From CAYMDP01 sp964389375 (lineage in GTDB: Bacteria > Bdellovibrionota > Bdellovibrionia > Bdellovibrionales > UBA1609), in assembly GCA_964389375.1 (NCBI GenBank), contig CAYMDP010000010.1, positions 14,551 to 78,550 on the forward strand: a DNA stretch of 64,000 nucleotides, written 5' to 3'. The position numbers were made by a program, and so were the translations under genes. Of the stretch, positions 16,482 to 24,829 are shown one piece after another. The first letter of the stretch is position 1; each line of letters begins with the position of its first letter. A model generated the notes under the pieces. It was not told the DNA's origin. It was given only the letters and a program-made list of their open reading frames with translations, and searched no databases.

Positions 16482-19192
16482 TACTTGGTCTTCATCACAA
16501 AGACTCCATCCCAATCACTTGGGGGAGGATTTTCCATGAAATTATGGCAGCGTTGAACATAAAGTTTAGCGACGGTGTCGGCTGGATTATATTGAAGCGC
16601 CCCTTCAAACTTGGCAAGAGCCTGCTTAAATTGGGCCTGATGGTAAAGTTCGGTGCCTTCTTTGTAGGTCTTTAGAAAATTTTGTAAACCTTCTGAGGCT
16701 TTGCCTTCGCCCATTAATTCATAAATTTTTACCGGAAGGATTTTGCCTTTCACTTTAACCCAGTCGACCTCACGACAGATGAAGTCCTCTTTGACCTCTT
16801 CGTAAGTAAACTCACTGATCACGATGCGCACACCATATTCTTTTGTAATACCCTCAAGACGGGATCCTAAATTCACAGCGTCGCCCATGACGGTGTAACT
16901 GCGGACGGTTTCAGATCCCATGTTTCCGACACTGACTTCGCCGGTGTTTAAGCCAATTCCAATATCGATGGAGGGAAGGCCCTTTTCGATCAATTCGTTT
17001 TGAAGAACTTTAAGTCGCTCGAGGCTTTCAAGAGCGCAGCGGCAGGCCCACTTTGCGTGATCTTTAAAGTGAATCGGGGCTCCAAAGAAGGCCATAATGG
17101 CGTCGCCCATATACTTATCTAGAGTCCCACGATTTTTAAACACGAGTTCCGTCATCGGGGTGAGGTATCGATTCAGCAAACTCGATAAGGCTTGGGGATC
17201 CAGCTTTTCTGAGATCGTGGTAAATCCACGAACATCTGAAAAGAAAACGGTCAGGCGAACTTTTCGACCACCCAGTTGGACGTTGCTGGGGTCAGAAAGA
17301 ATTTCTTCGACAATTGCAGGAGAAACGTACTTTTGAAAGGTGGTTCGTAGCTCTTTCTTTCCACGTTCTTCAGTAAAGTACTTATAAAAAGTTAAAGAAA
17401 TATATAAAAGCAGGACAAGGACAAAGGGGAAGATGATGGCCGTGACCATGCCCTGACCGAACAAAAAGTAGCGATCAAAGAAATAAAATCCGGCCATGGA
17501 AAATGAGGCAAACAAAAGCCCCGACAAGGCGCCGAGGTAAGATAGGGCGAGGCTTAAAATGATGCCAAGGCACAGAAGAGTCAGAAGCATGCGCTCTTCT
17601 TCTTTTGGGCTCGTGCGCAGAAAATCTTTGCGCACGAGATTGTCGATCACGTTAACGTGAGTTTCTGCTCCGGGATAGTTTTCATCGAAGGGAGTGACTC
17701 GAAGATCGAAAATACCCATAGCTGTGGCACCCACGATAAATGTCTTCCCCTTTATAAACTCACTCTTTTTTTCTTGCCGATCTTTTTCAATCCACGTCTT
17801 TCGCTCGGGATCAAATTGTCTTTGGCTTACGGTCAGGGTTTCAGAGTCGGTCAGAAGATCTGCAATACTGACGTAAGGAAACATTTTTTGTGGACCGGCA
17901 TAGTTAATTGTCAGACGGCCCTTCTCGTCGACAGGGATGTCTCCGACCTCATCTCCGGTTTCTAGATCGGTCAGCCATAAGCGGCTAATGATTTTTTGTT
18001 GTAATCTTTGATCATAACTTAAAGAAAAGTTTGCATGAAGGTTGTTTGCAATCAAATAGGCCTTAAAGGCAATGGATGGAACCCAAAGATCAAAGCTTCT
18101 GCCGATTAAAGATTTGCGGCGAATGGTTCCGTCGCTATCTAATTCCGCATTAAAAAAACCGGTCTGATTAACACCCTCCGAGAGGGAGGGGATATTCATT
18201 ACCCAGTCTATGTAATTCACCTTTGCAATAGGAAGGCTGCGGGATTTAAATTCATCAGCCCATTCTTGGAACGAATTGTGAGTCAGGTAGTCGGGATCTT
18301 GGGCCTTAAGATCCGGCCAGGCCTCGGAAAGGGGGCCAAAGAGTTCATCCTTTTCGGGGTCTAACCAGTCCTGGCAATAAACGCGCTGGCGATTTTCTTG
18401 GGCTATTTTTAGATCTCGATCTTCGGTGGCGTTTTGCGGAGGAGCTCTTTCGTCGGCGACACTTTGGGCGAGGAATTTTAAATGTTCAGAATAGAACTGA
18501 GTCAAAATCGGCGGGATTTCAACGGCCGCTTCGTCCAGCGGGGCCAACATGGAGGTTTCATTCTTCCAAGTTTTATAGGCAGGACTTTGACTCGAAATCA
18601 GCTGTACACAAGAGTTTAGGTGGGCTGGAGAAACATCGGGCCACTCGCTTTGAGAAAACACTCCGAGCACTACAGGTGCTGCATTTTGGCTTAAGATTTT
18701 TGAGAACAAAAGATCCGAATCTCGGGCTTCAAGCTCACTGCGAAATTTTGCCCTTAAACTATCGTTTAAGGCGCCGCTGCTTTCGAGAGAGTCAAAAATC
18801 GCTTCTCCAGGCTTGGCAGAAGGTTCAGAAAAAACCATATCAAAAGCCAGAGCTTTAGCTCCATACTTAACGGCCTGCTCTATGGCCAATCCAATTTTTT
18901 CCCTTGGCCAGGGCCAGCGTCCGACGGTGGATACGGACCTTTCGTCAACCGCAAGAAGAACAACTTGATCTGATCCGGCTCGGGGGCCGCGCGCTTGAAG
19001 TCTAAAGTCGATGGATTTTTGATGGGCAATTCCTAAAACAGAAAGAAGCTGATTTTTACCTGTGCTGCGATCCGCTGAAGACGAGCGGGTAATGTAAAAC
19101 TGCAGAGCGATGATCGTTACAAAAAAGGTGATGTATAGACCGATGGCTGTGGGGCGATAGAATAAGCCGAGAAAAGATAAAATGTTCTTCAT
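16481..19192 (-). CDS. CHASE2-domain adenylate/guanylate cyclase
   Basis: This 903-residue membrane sensor has an N-terminal membrane helix (about 15-35), a large periplasmic CHASE2 domain (about 55-530, including AVDERSVSTVGRWPWPREKIG and GKTFIVGATAMGIFDLR), and three membrane helices (about 540-615). A class III cyclase domain follows (about 640-810) with metal-binding Asp residues in VFFSDVRGFT and MGDAIMAFFG, and MGDAVNLGSRLEG. The Lys in TLDKYMGD favours ATP as substrate. A short TPR-like tail follows (about 835-890). The stop overlaps the lptD start (TAATG), so the two are translationally coupled. Confidence 0.92.
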   Translation of the reverse strand: MKNILSFLGLFYRPTAIGLYITFFVTIIALQFYITRSSSADRSTGKNQLLSVLGIAHQKSIDFRLQARGPRAGSDQVVLLAVDERSVSTVGRWPWPREKIGLAIEQAVKYGAKALAFDMVFSEPSAKPGEAIFDSLESSGALNDSLRAKFRSELEARDSDLLFSKILSQNAAPVVLGVFSQSEWPDVSPAHLNSCVQLISSQSPAYKTWKNETSMLAPLDEAAVEIPPILTQFYSEHLKFLAQSVADERAPPQNATEDRDLKIAQENRQRVYCQDWLDPEKDELFGPLSEAWPDLKAQDPDYLTHNSFQEWADEFKSRSLPIAKVNYIDWVMNIPSLSEGVNQTGFFNAELDSDGTIRRKSLIGRSFDLWVPSIAFKAYLIANNLHANFSLSYDQRLQQKIISRLWLTDLETGDEVGDIPVDEKGRLTINYAGPQKMFPYVSIADLLTDSETLTVSQRQFDPERKTWIEKDRQEKKSEFIKGKTFIVGATAMGIFDLRVTPFDENYPGAETHVNVIDNLVRKDFLRTSPKEEERMLLTLLCLGIILSLALSYLGALSGLLFASFSMAGFYFFDRYFLFGQGMVTAIIFPFVLVLLLYISLTFYKYFTEERGKKELRTTFQKYVSPAIVEEILSDPSNVQLGGRKVRLTVFFSDVRGFTTISEKLDPQALSSLLNRYLTPMTELVFKNRGTLDKYMGDAIMAFFGAPIHFKDHAKWACRCALESLERLKVLQNELIEKGLPSIDIGIGLNTGEVSVGNMGSETVRSYTVMGDAVNLGSRLEGITKEYGVRIVISEFTYEEVKEDFICREVDWVKVKGKILPVKIYELMGEGKASEGLQNFLKTYKEGTELYHQAQFKQALAKFEGALQYNPADTVAKLYVQRCHNFMENPPPSDWDGVFVMKTK

Positions 19193-19361
19193 GTGGGCAA
19201 GCTTCTCCCGCGAGGGCCATGTCTGGGCTGAACACTAGTCCATGGTAAGGGCGGTTTTGGTCTCAGACAAGACCTAAGATGTGTTTATTGCAGATGATCT
19301 AACGAGGACGAGGTCCTCGGCATATACTGTAAGTTGTGATCCATGTATCCGAGGGAGGAAT

Positions 19362-19799
19362 ATGCAAGCCAAGATCGAGCAAGAAGGTGATGTTGTGATT
19401 GTTCATTTGGGTGGTTTGTTGAACTATGAGGCAGTGGAATCCTTTCGGGTGGTGTGTTTAAAGCATCTCACTCAAAAAAAGATTGTGTTCGATATGCAAA
19501 ATCTTTCTTTCGTTGGATCGATTGGGATTACGGATCTTGTCTCAGTCATGACCGAGATCAGTCGCCGTCCGATGACGCCGGTGAAATTTTCGCGGGTGAG
19601 TTCGGAGTACTTGCGGGTGCTTCAGGCCAGTGAGCTTCAAAGCCTCGAGATTTATGAGACCCCGGATTATGCAAAAAAAGCCCATCAAGGATTTGATGCG
19701 CCCATGATTCGTCTGGATCCTATTATTGATCTTGAATTCATAGGTTCTGAAGGCGAAGTCGAAACCGATGCCCCAGAGCTACTTCGCCCTCTAGATTAG
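19362..19799 (+). CDS. STAS-domain protein (anti-sigma factor antagonist type)
   Basis: The protein has 145 residues from the ATG at 19362, which is chosen because GGGAGGAAT precedes it; a longer frame begins at 19281. The STAS domain covers about 1-100: VVIVHLGGLLNYEAVESF, IVFDMQNLSFVGSIGITDL. The family's phosphorylatable Ser would be the one in VGSIGI, but the usual DSSG context is degenerate. The C-terminal 40 residues are acidic and unlike standard antagonists. It probably takes part in a partner-switching pathway; no kinase or sigma factor is adjacent. Confidence 0.82.
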   Translation: MQAKIEQEGDVVIVHLGGLLNYEAVESFRVVCLKHLTQKKIVFDMQNLSFVGSIGITDLVSVMTEISRRPMTPVKFSRVSSEYLRVLQASELQSLEIYETPDYAKKAHQGFDAPMIRLDPIIDLEFIGSEGEVETDAPELLRPLD

Positions 19800-19819
19800 C
19801 CTAAAAGCGAAAATAAATT

Positions 19820-21193
19820 TTAGACCAGGTCTGAGGGCTTGTCTTTTTTATTAAATCCCGATTGAATTTCAGCCATGAGGTCTTCGATTCGACCTAAGGC
19901 TTCTTGCCCTTCTTTCAGGTTTTCAGGAGAGGCTTGAAATGCCGCTTGATTAAGAACTTCCATTTGGCCCTTGATAGACTTTAACTTCTCTTTTGTTTCG
20001 AAGTCCTTGTTATCAAGCTCTAGCTTGAGGCTTTGAAGGTCTTTTCGGTATTGATTCAAGCTCGAACCCAATTGTTGATTTAACTTTTGTAAGGCTTCGG
20101 ATTTTTCTCTTTGTCTTTCAAGCTGAGTTTGTCCGTCTTGCCATAGGCATTGAAGAGACTCGACTTGTTCGATTAGTTTTTTATTCTCAAGTTTTAGCTG
20201 ATCTCGTTGATCTTGTGTTTCGGCCAGGTCGCGACGGACACTCTCAGTTTCGATGACTTTTTGATTTAGAGAGGCTCGTAATTCGACAAGACCCTTTTGG
20301 AGCTGTTCGTTTTCATGTTCAAATTTGCTTTGAATTTCTTCGCGTTTTCTTTGCAGGTTGACCACTTGATTTTTTAGATCGGCATTCTCTAGAATCTGTT
20401 TATCCAAATGCTGAGCTTTCGCGGCTAACTCTTGAATGCGGGCCTGGGCCTGCTGAAGTGAAGCCTGCTTTTCGTTGAGTCGATCCTCATAAGAGTTAAC
20501 CAGGGACTTTTGGTTTTCTTCAGCCTCGCGACTTTGTTGCTGAAATTTGTGGCTGAGGTCGGTGATATTCATTTTGATCTGTTGATTGCTAAGCTCTAGC
20601 TGAGCCTTTGCTTTCGTAGCCTGGCGCAACTGAAGGCGAAGGTGAGTCGCGACCCGGCGCAAATTCTTTTTGTACTTCTGAAGCCGACTTAAACGCCTAA
20701 GATGCTTTTGGATTTCCGAGGAGAGGTGATCTTGTTTGTCTTTACTGTCCGAGTAGAGTTCGGCGAATTGAGTCTCTAAAAGCTGAATCTTTTCTTTGTA
20801 GGCTTGAATCATTTTTTCGACATTCAAACTTCTACCGGAAAGGATTTTGTCTTTTTCTTGCAGAACTAAATACTGGTCGCTAAGAATTTCATTGCGATGT
20901 TCGAGCGAACGATTCACGGCCTCAAGTTGAGACAGTCTGTCTTCAAGCAATGAGCTTCGTCGCAGACTAACGCTAAGCCGAGCCATAATATCTTCATTTT
21001 GCTGAATCAAAGCGTCGACTGTATTGGATCGAATGATTTCAAGGGGTAAGCCCTTTAAGTTTAAGGGGCTTGGTATTTCTGTCGGAATAGGCATCCTCTG
21101 GACGAATTCGTCTAGACTGATGTTTTCCGTATTCTGATTCATTTCGCCTGATTGACTTAATGTCTCTGGCTGGTGGAAATATCCTTTTTCCAT
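19820..21193 (-). CDS. Long coiled-coil protein, unknown
   Basis: This is a 457-residue protein. Residues about 60-430 are almost continuous heptad-rich, Gln/Glu/Lys/Leu-rich sequence (for example QQLGSSLNQYRKDLQSLKLE). There is no signal peptide or membrane segment. The first 55 residues are Pro-containing and non-helical (SLDEFVQRMPIPTEIPSPL) and may dock to a partner. It is likely a structural or scaffold protein; the sequence does not define a function. It is convergent with the STAS gene (20-base gap) and divergent from the gene at 21320. A second ATG at codon 18 is an alternative start. Confidence 0.75.
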   Translation of the reverse strand: MEKGYFHQPETLSQSGEMNQNTENISLDEFVQRMPIPTEIPSPLNLKGLPLEIIRSNTVDALIQQNEDIMARLSVSLRRSSLLEDRLSQLEAVNRSLEHRNEILSDQYLVLQEKDKILSGRSLNVEKMIQAYKEKIQLLETQFAELYSDSKDKQDHLSSEIQKHLRRLSRLQKYKKNLRRVATHLRLQLRQATKAKAQLELSNQQIKMNITDLSHKFQQQSREAEENQKSLVNSYEDRLNEKQASLQQAQARIQELAAKAQHLDKQILENADLKNQVVNLQRKREEIQSKFEHENEQLQKGLVELRASLNQKVIETESVRRDLAETQDQRDQLKLENKKLIEQVESLQCLWQDGQTQLERQREKSEALQKLNQQLGSSLNQYRKDLQSLKLELDNKDFETKEKLKSIKGQMEVLNQAAFQASPENLKEGQEALGRIEDLMAEIQSGFNKKDKPSDLV

Positions 21194-21319
21194 CTGACCC
21201 CCGTCTAGGCCGACCTTGGCCTACTAAAAGTGTCTCAGACTTGGGCATGACATGTCAAAAATTAGGGCGAAAGATGATAATGCAATGTATTATATTCAAC
21301 CCGACCGAGGTCTATTCCG

Positions 21320-21922
21320 ATGAGTGTTTGTATGTCAAACAATAGCGCAACCGCCCCGGTGATAGATTACGAACTTCTTGAACAAGAGAAGTCCGTTGAA
21401 ATTCAACAAGATCTGACGAGACGATTAAGTTCTAATGACAGTCGAGGAGGCTCTCCTCGCCATGCGATCCTAGGACTTGTTGCGGCTGGAAGTTATCAAA
21501 GAGCAAAAGATGAATTGGGTGGATATTTTGAGGACAAAGGATCCTATCCCGGTTTTGTTGCTCGCTGTGAGCGATATGCAAAGCACTGTACCGATCTAAT
21601 CAGTGCGATCGAATCCAAGAGGAATTTTCCGGGCTTAGCCCATTTAAGTTTAGCAAAACGTCAAGAGTTGTTCGAGAAGGTCGAAGAGCATTTCAACGAG
21701 CTGAAGCAGTACCTAAAGCAAATTGAAATGATCGAGAAAGAAACCAAGATCGATGATTTACGATCGACTGTGATTTTTTTAAGAGCCCTTGCGAACTCAG
21801 TCTTTTTAGTGCTTTCGGTCGCATTTTTAATTGAGCTAGCGACTAGTCTAGGGCCTTCGTTTATGGCGGTCTTTGAGGTTATGACGAACAACTTAGTGGA
21901 CGCCCTGTTTCGACTTTTCTAG
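21320..21922 (+). CDS. Hypothetical protein with C-terminal membrane anchor
   Basis: This 200-residue protein has a polar N-terminus, a helical middle (about 50-145, with DELGGYFEDKGSYPGFVARCE and EHFNELKQYLKQIEMIEKET) and one or two hydrophobic segments at the end (about 148-195, FLRALANSVFLVLSVAFLIELA). It would be a cytoplasmic helical domain tethered to the inner membrane by its C-terminus. I do not recognise the family. GAGG lies about nine bases before the ATG; an in-frame ATG at codon 5 is equally possible. Confidence 0.7.
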   Translation: MSVCMSNNSATAPVIDYELLEQEKSVEIQQDLTRRLSSNDSRGGSPRHAILGLVAAGSYQRAKDELGGYFEDKGSYPGFVARCERYAKHCTDLISAIESKRNFPGLAHLSLAKRQELFEKVEEHFNELKQYLKQIEMIEKETKIDDLRSTVIFLRALANSVFLVLSVAFLIELATSLGPSFMAVFEVMTNNLVDALFRLF

Positions 21923-21925
21923 GAC

Positions 21926-21952
21926 AGGCCCAAGAATTAAATATCTGGGCCT
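21926..21952. terminator. Weak bidirectional hairpin between convergent genes
   Basis: An AGGCCCA/TGGGCCT 7-bp stem with a 13-base loop lies between the convergent genes ending at 21922 and 21971. The downstream T-run is poor on the + strand, so efficiency is uncertain. Confidence 0.45.
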
Positions 21953-21970
21953 AAAATCTAATCCTTAACT

Positions 21971-23155
21971 TTACTGAGTCAGTTCTTTATAGACCGCGCG
22001 AAGAACCGGAAGGTTTTGTCCGCGATCGAGTCTGCGTCCGTTGACGAAGACGGAAGGAGTCCCTCTGACTTTTGCACGAACCCCGGCCTCTGCCTGCGCC
22101 TGAATTTCAGCATGGGTGCTGGCCGCGTCCATACATTGGCTCAATTGATCCCAATTCAAAGCTTGACCCGCAGTCAACTGGCGAAGTTTTTCATCTACGC
22201 TTGGGGTCGTCGAAAGGCTTGAGAGGATGCTTTGATGTTCAAAAATCAAATCGTGCATCTGCCAACCAAAGTCCTGAGCATTCGCACAAAAAGTGGCTTT
22301 AGCCAAGCGACAAGAGAGTCCGTCTCCATTAGGAATCGCGGAGTTACACTGACCATCTAAAGGAAAAGAATAGAAAGCAAAGCTGACCCCTTTATGGGAG
22401 CTTTTGAAGGCGTGAAGGCTTGGCGCCGCATTTTTGCAATGTCCGCATCGGAAGTCCGCAAATTCCACGATCTTCATGACTTCATTTTCGGCCTGATAAA
22501 GAAGACTGGGGTTTTCAGGAAACTCAACTGGGCTTCGTGCCTTCCATTCAGAAACCAAAGCCTGGATGTTTCGCTCTAAGTCCTTTGCGCCGAAGTTTGC
22601 CATGGCAACCTGATGAAGTAAGAAGGCCATTAAAGGAAGAGCCACCAGGCATCCGGCAAAGATCCGTTTTTCACGAAGCCACAAACCAAGGTCCGCAAAA
22701 ATATTCTTAAAAAACTGAGAACTAAAATCTTTCCATGTCAGCCCTAGGGTGAGGAAGGCGAGGAGGTAGAGCCCAATGCAAAGGATGCAATACTGAGTCA
22801 TCATGGTAAATGAAATCGCAGCCATAACCACAGAGGCCGTGGCATTGACCAAGATCATCAAAAAAGAGAATCGGCCCCAGAGTGCTGGCGAATCGGAAAG
22901 TCCCATGGAGTAAACAAACAAACTGAAAAGAAGAATCAAATTTGCGCTTAAGCCCCAAACCGAAAGTGGGATGCCGAGAAAGTTAGAAAAAGAACTAGCA
23001 CTTACAGCGTCGCAGTTAAAAGTGGCCGAGAGATTACAAAAGGCATTCTCGGAACCTAGACCATAGTGGAGGGGATAGTAGTGAGAAGTGAGGTATCCAT
23101 GAATTAGGGTCGAGACTAAGACAGAAAAGAGCGCTAACTTCAGTTTTAAGGACAT
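21971..23155 (-). CDS. VKOR-DsbA fusion (disulfide-bond oxidoreductase)
   Basis: This is a 394-residue inner-membrane protein. The N-terminal half (about 1-190) is a vitamin K epoxide reductase-like domain of four to five helices with a Cys pair in the first loop (FCNLSATFNCD) and the active-site CILC near residue 125. The C-terminal half (about 215-394) is a periplasmic thioredoxin-fold DsbA-like domain with FRCGHCKNAAP and cis-Pro VRGTPSVFVNG. Such proteins form disulfides in exported proteins and re-oxidise themselves through quinone, replacing the DsbA/DsbB pair. Both active sites are intact. Confidence 0.92.
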   Translation of the reverse strand: MSLKLKLALFSVLVSTLIHGYLTSHYYPLHYGLGSENAFCNLSATFNCDAVSASSFSNFLGIPLSVWGLSANLILLFSLFVYSMGLSDSPALWGRFSFLMILVNATASVVMAAISFTMMTQYCILCIGLYLLAFLTLGLTWKDFSSQFFKNIFADLGLWLREKRIFAGCLVALPLMAFLLHQVAMANFGAKDLERNIQALVSEWKARSPVEFPENPSLLYQAENEVMKIVEFADFRCGHCKNAAPSLHAFKSSHKGVSFAFYSFPLDGQCNSAIPNGDGLSCRLAKATFCANAQDFGWQMHDLIFEHQSILSSLSTTPSVDEKLRQLTAGQALNWDQLSQCMDAASTHAEIQAQAEAGVRAKVRGTPSVFVNGRRLDRGQNLPVLRAVYKELTQ

Positions 23156-23241
23156 TTTCTAAGCTCCCTTTGTTAAAGTTGAAAGCTAGCAAACTTGTAA
23201 CGGAGATGGCAGCTAAAATTTAAAGAATTTGGATAGATGGG

Positions 23242-24819
23242 GTGGGTTTGAGCAACGCAACACACTGGGTAAAGACGCGAAAAAAATTGCTGAGACAGGT
23301 CAAGTTTCAGGTTCGCGCCCTTTTGGGGCCAAGCTCCGGTGAGATTCTTACCTATACTCGCCGATACAAAGCACAATTCAGATTACCCTGGAGTGCCGCT
23401 CGCAGGACGGAGTTGCTTCGAAGACTTGCGAGGGTCGATATTGTATTGGGTGGTGACTTTCATGCCTTTTCGCAATCCCAGAGGGGGCACTTGCGTTTGC
23501 TGCGAGAGCTTCAGGTGCAAAGACCAATCGTTTTGGCATTAGAGTGTATCGAATCTAAGGACCAAGATGTTTTAGATCAATTCATGAAAGATAAAATTTC
23601 TGAGCCGGACTTTTTAATCCAAGTCTCCTGGTCCGAATCTTGGGGCTTTCCATGGCAAAACTATAAACCCATCCTTGAATTTGCAAAAGAGCGGGGCTTA
23701 AAAGTTTTAGCTTTAAATAAGGCGCTTTCAAAGCGCAAAGCCAAAACTTTAGAGCTTCGCGATCAGCACGCGGCCGAAAAAATAGTTGAAGCGAAGCAAA
23801 AATTTCCCGAAGCCTTAATCTATGCAATTTATGGAGACCTTCACCTTGCAAAGGGGCATTTGCCAAAGAAGATTCAAAAGTTGGATCCAAAGCTTGCGGT
23901 CCTTAGTCTTTTTCAAAACGTCGACGAACTGTACTTTAAAAACTTGGTCTCGGGAAAGTTGCGCTCCGAGATTTGGCAGCGGGGACCGGATCAATATTGT
24001 CTTATGGAAAGCCCTCCCTGGGTGAAATGGCAGAGCTATCTTCTATTTTTAGAACAAGGCTTTGATCAAGACTGGCAAGAGCAAGAAGCGGAGCTGGATC
24101 TGACGGACTACGTGTATCACATGCTCGATTTTTTTAAGAACGAATTTGACCTCGAGTTCGACCTTAAGGATCTTGCGGTCTATACTTCGAGGCAGCAGGC
24201 CTTTGTTCAGATGTTAGATCGTAGGTTTCCAGAAAAAGAAAAACGACGTTTAGATGGCTTAATGGAAAGAGATCGTAGTTTTATCGTGCCCGAAATTGCA
24301 GCAGTCTATCTGTCTCGTCCATCGATCAATCATGCCGCTTTTCTTGCCGGACAATACATTCATCTAAAGCTGTCTGGGCGAAAGCAATCGATGTTGCAAA
24401 TGCCGCAATATTTCTTGGCCTGGATTTGGATCGAAGCGGTAGGCTTCTTTTTTAGTAAGGTGATCAATCCGCACCGAAAGGCTTCGGGCCTTAGCGAACT
24501 AAAGACCCTCTTGGCCCATGCGAAGCCAAAAGAGTCAGAAGCTTTGAAGCTTTGCCTTAAGCAAAAGCTGAAAGAGCAAATTTTTCTACAGACGGGGCGC
24601 TTGAATCGAAAGACCGAGACTGCTCGCTTTCAGGAATCCTACTTTGACGCCGCAAAAATTCTAGGTGCCATGTTGGGGGAAGATCTTTATCTAAGGTACC
24701 GTGCGGGGCGCTTAGTGGATCAGCAACTCAAAGAGTTTCTTCAGTTAGATCCCTCTGGCGAAAACTTTTCGGATCAATACTGGGCTCTTCTTCGCCAAGT
24801 TTTAGGTGGGAAGAGATGA
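23242..24819 (+). CDS. ChaN-like haem-binding/Tiki-superfamily protein
   Basis: This 525-residue protein carries a ChaN-like domain in its N-terminal half. VLGGDFHAFSQSQRGHLRLL corresponds to the family's LGExH...H signature, and ALIYAIYGDLHLAKGHLP supplies later His residues. ChaN-type proteins bind haem or act as Tiki-like metal hydrolases. There is no clear signal peptide; the start is GTG at 23242 or TTG at 23248. The C-terminal half (about 300-525) is helical and charged and not recognisable. The gene overlaps or abuts the GYF-domain gene downstream. Confidence 0.78.
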   Translation: MGLSNATHWVKTRKKLLRQVKFQVRALLGPSSGEILTYTRRYKAQFRLPWSAARRTELLRRLARVDIVLGGDFHAFSQSQRGHLRLLRELQVQRPIVLALECIESKDQDVLDQFMKDKISEPDFLIQVSWSESWGFPWQNYKPILEFAKERGLKVLALNKALSKRKAKTLELRDQHAAEKIVEAKQKFPEALIYAIYGDLHLAKGHLPKKIQKLDPKLAVLSLFQNVDELYFKNLVSGKLRSEIWQRGPDQYCLMESPPWVKWQSYLLFLEQGFDQDWQEQEAELDLTDYVYHMLDFFKNEFDLEFDLKDLAVYTSRQQAFVQMLDRRFPEKEKRRLDGLMERDRSFIVPEIAAVYLSRPSINHAAFLAGQYIHLKLSGRKQSMLQMPQYFLAWIWIEAVGFFFSKVINPHRKASGLSELKTLLAHAKPKESEALKLCLKQKLKEQIFLQTGRLNRKTETARFQESYFDAAKILGAMLGEDLYLRYRAGRLVDQQLKEFLQLDPSGENFSDQYWALLRQVLGGKR

Positions 24820-24829
24820 GGGAAAAAAG

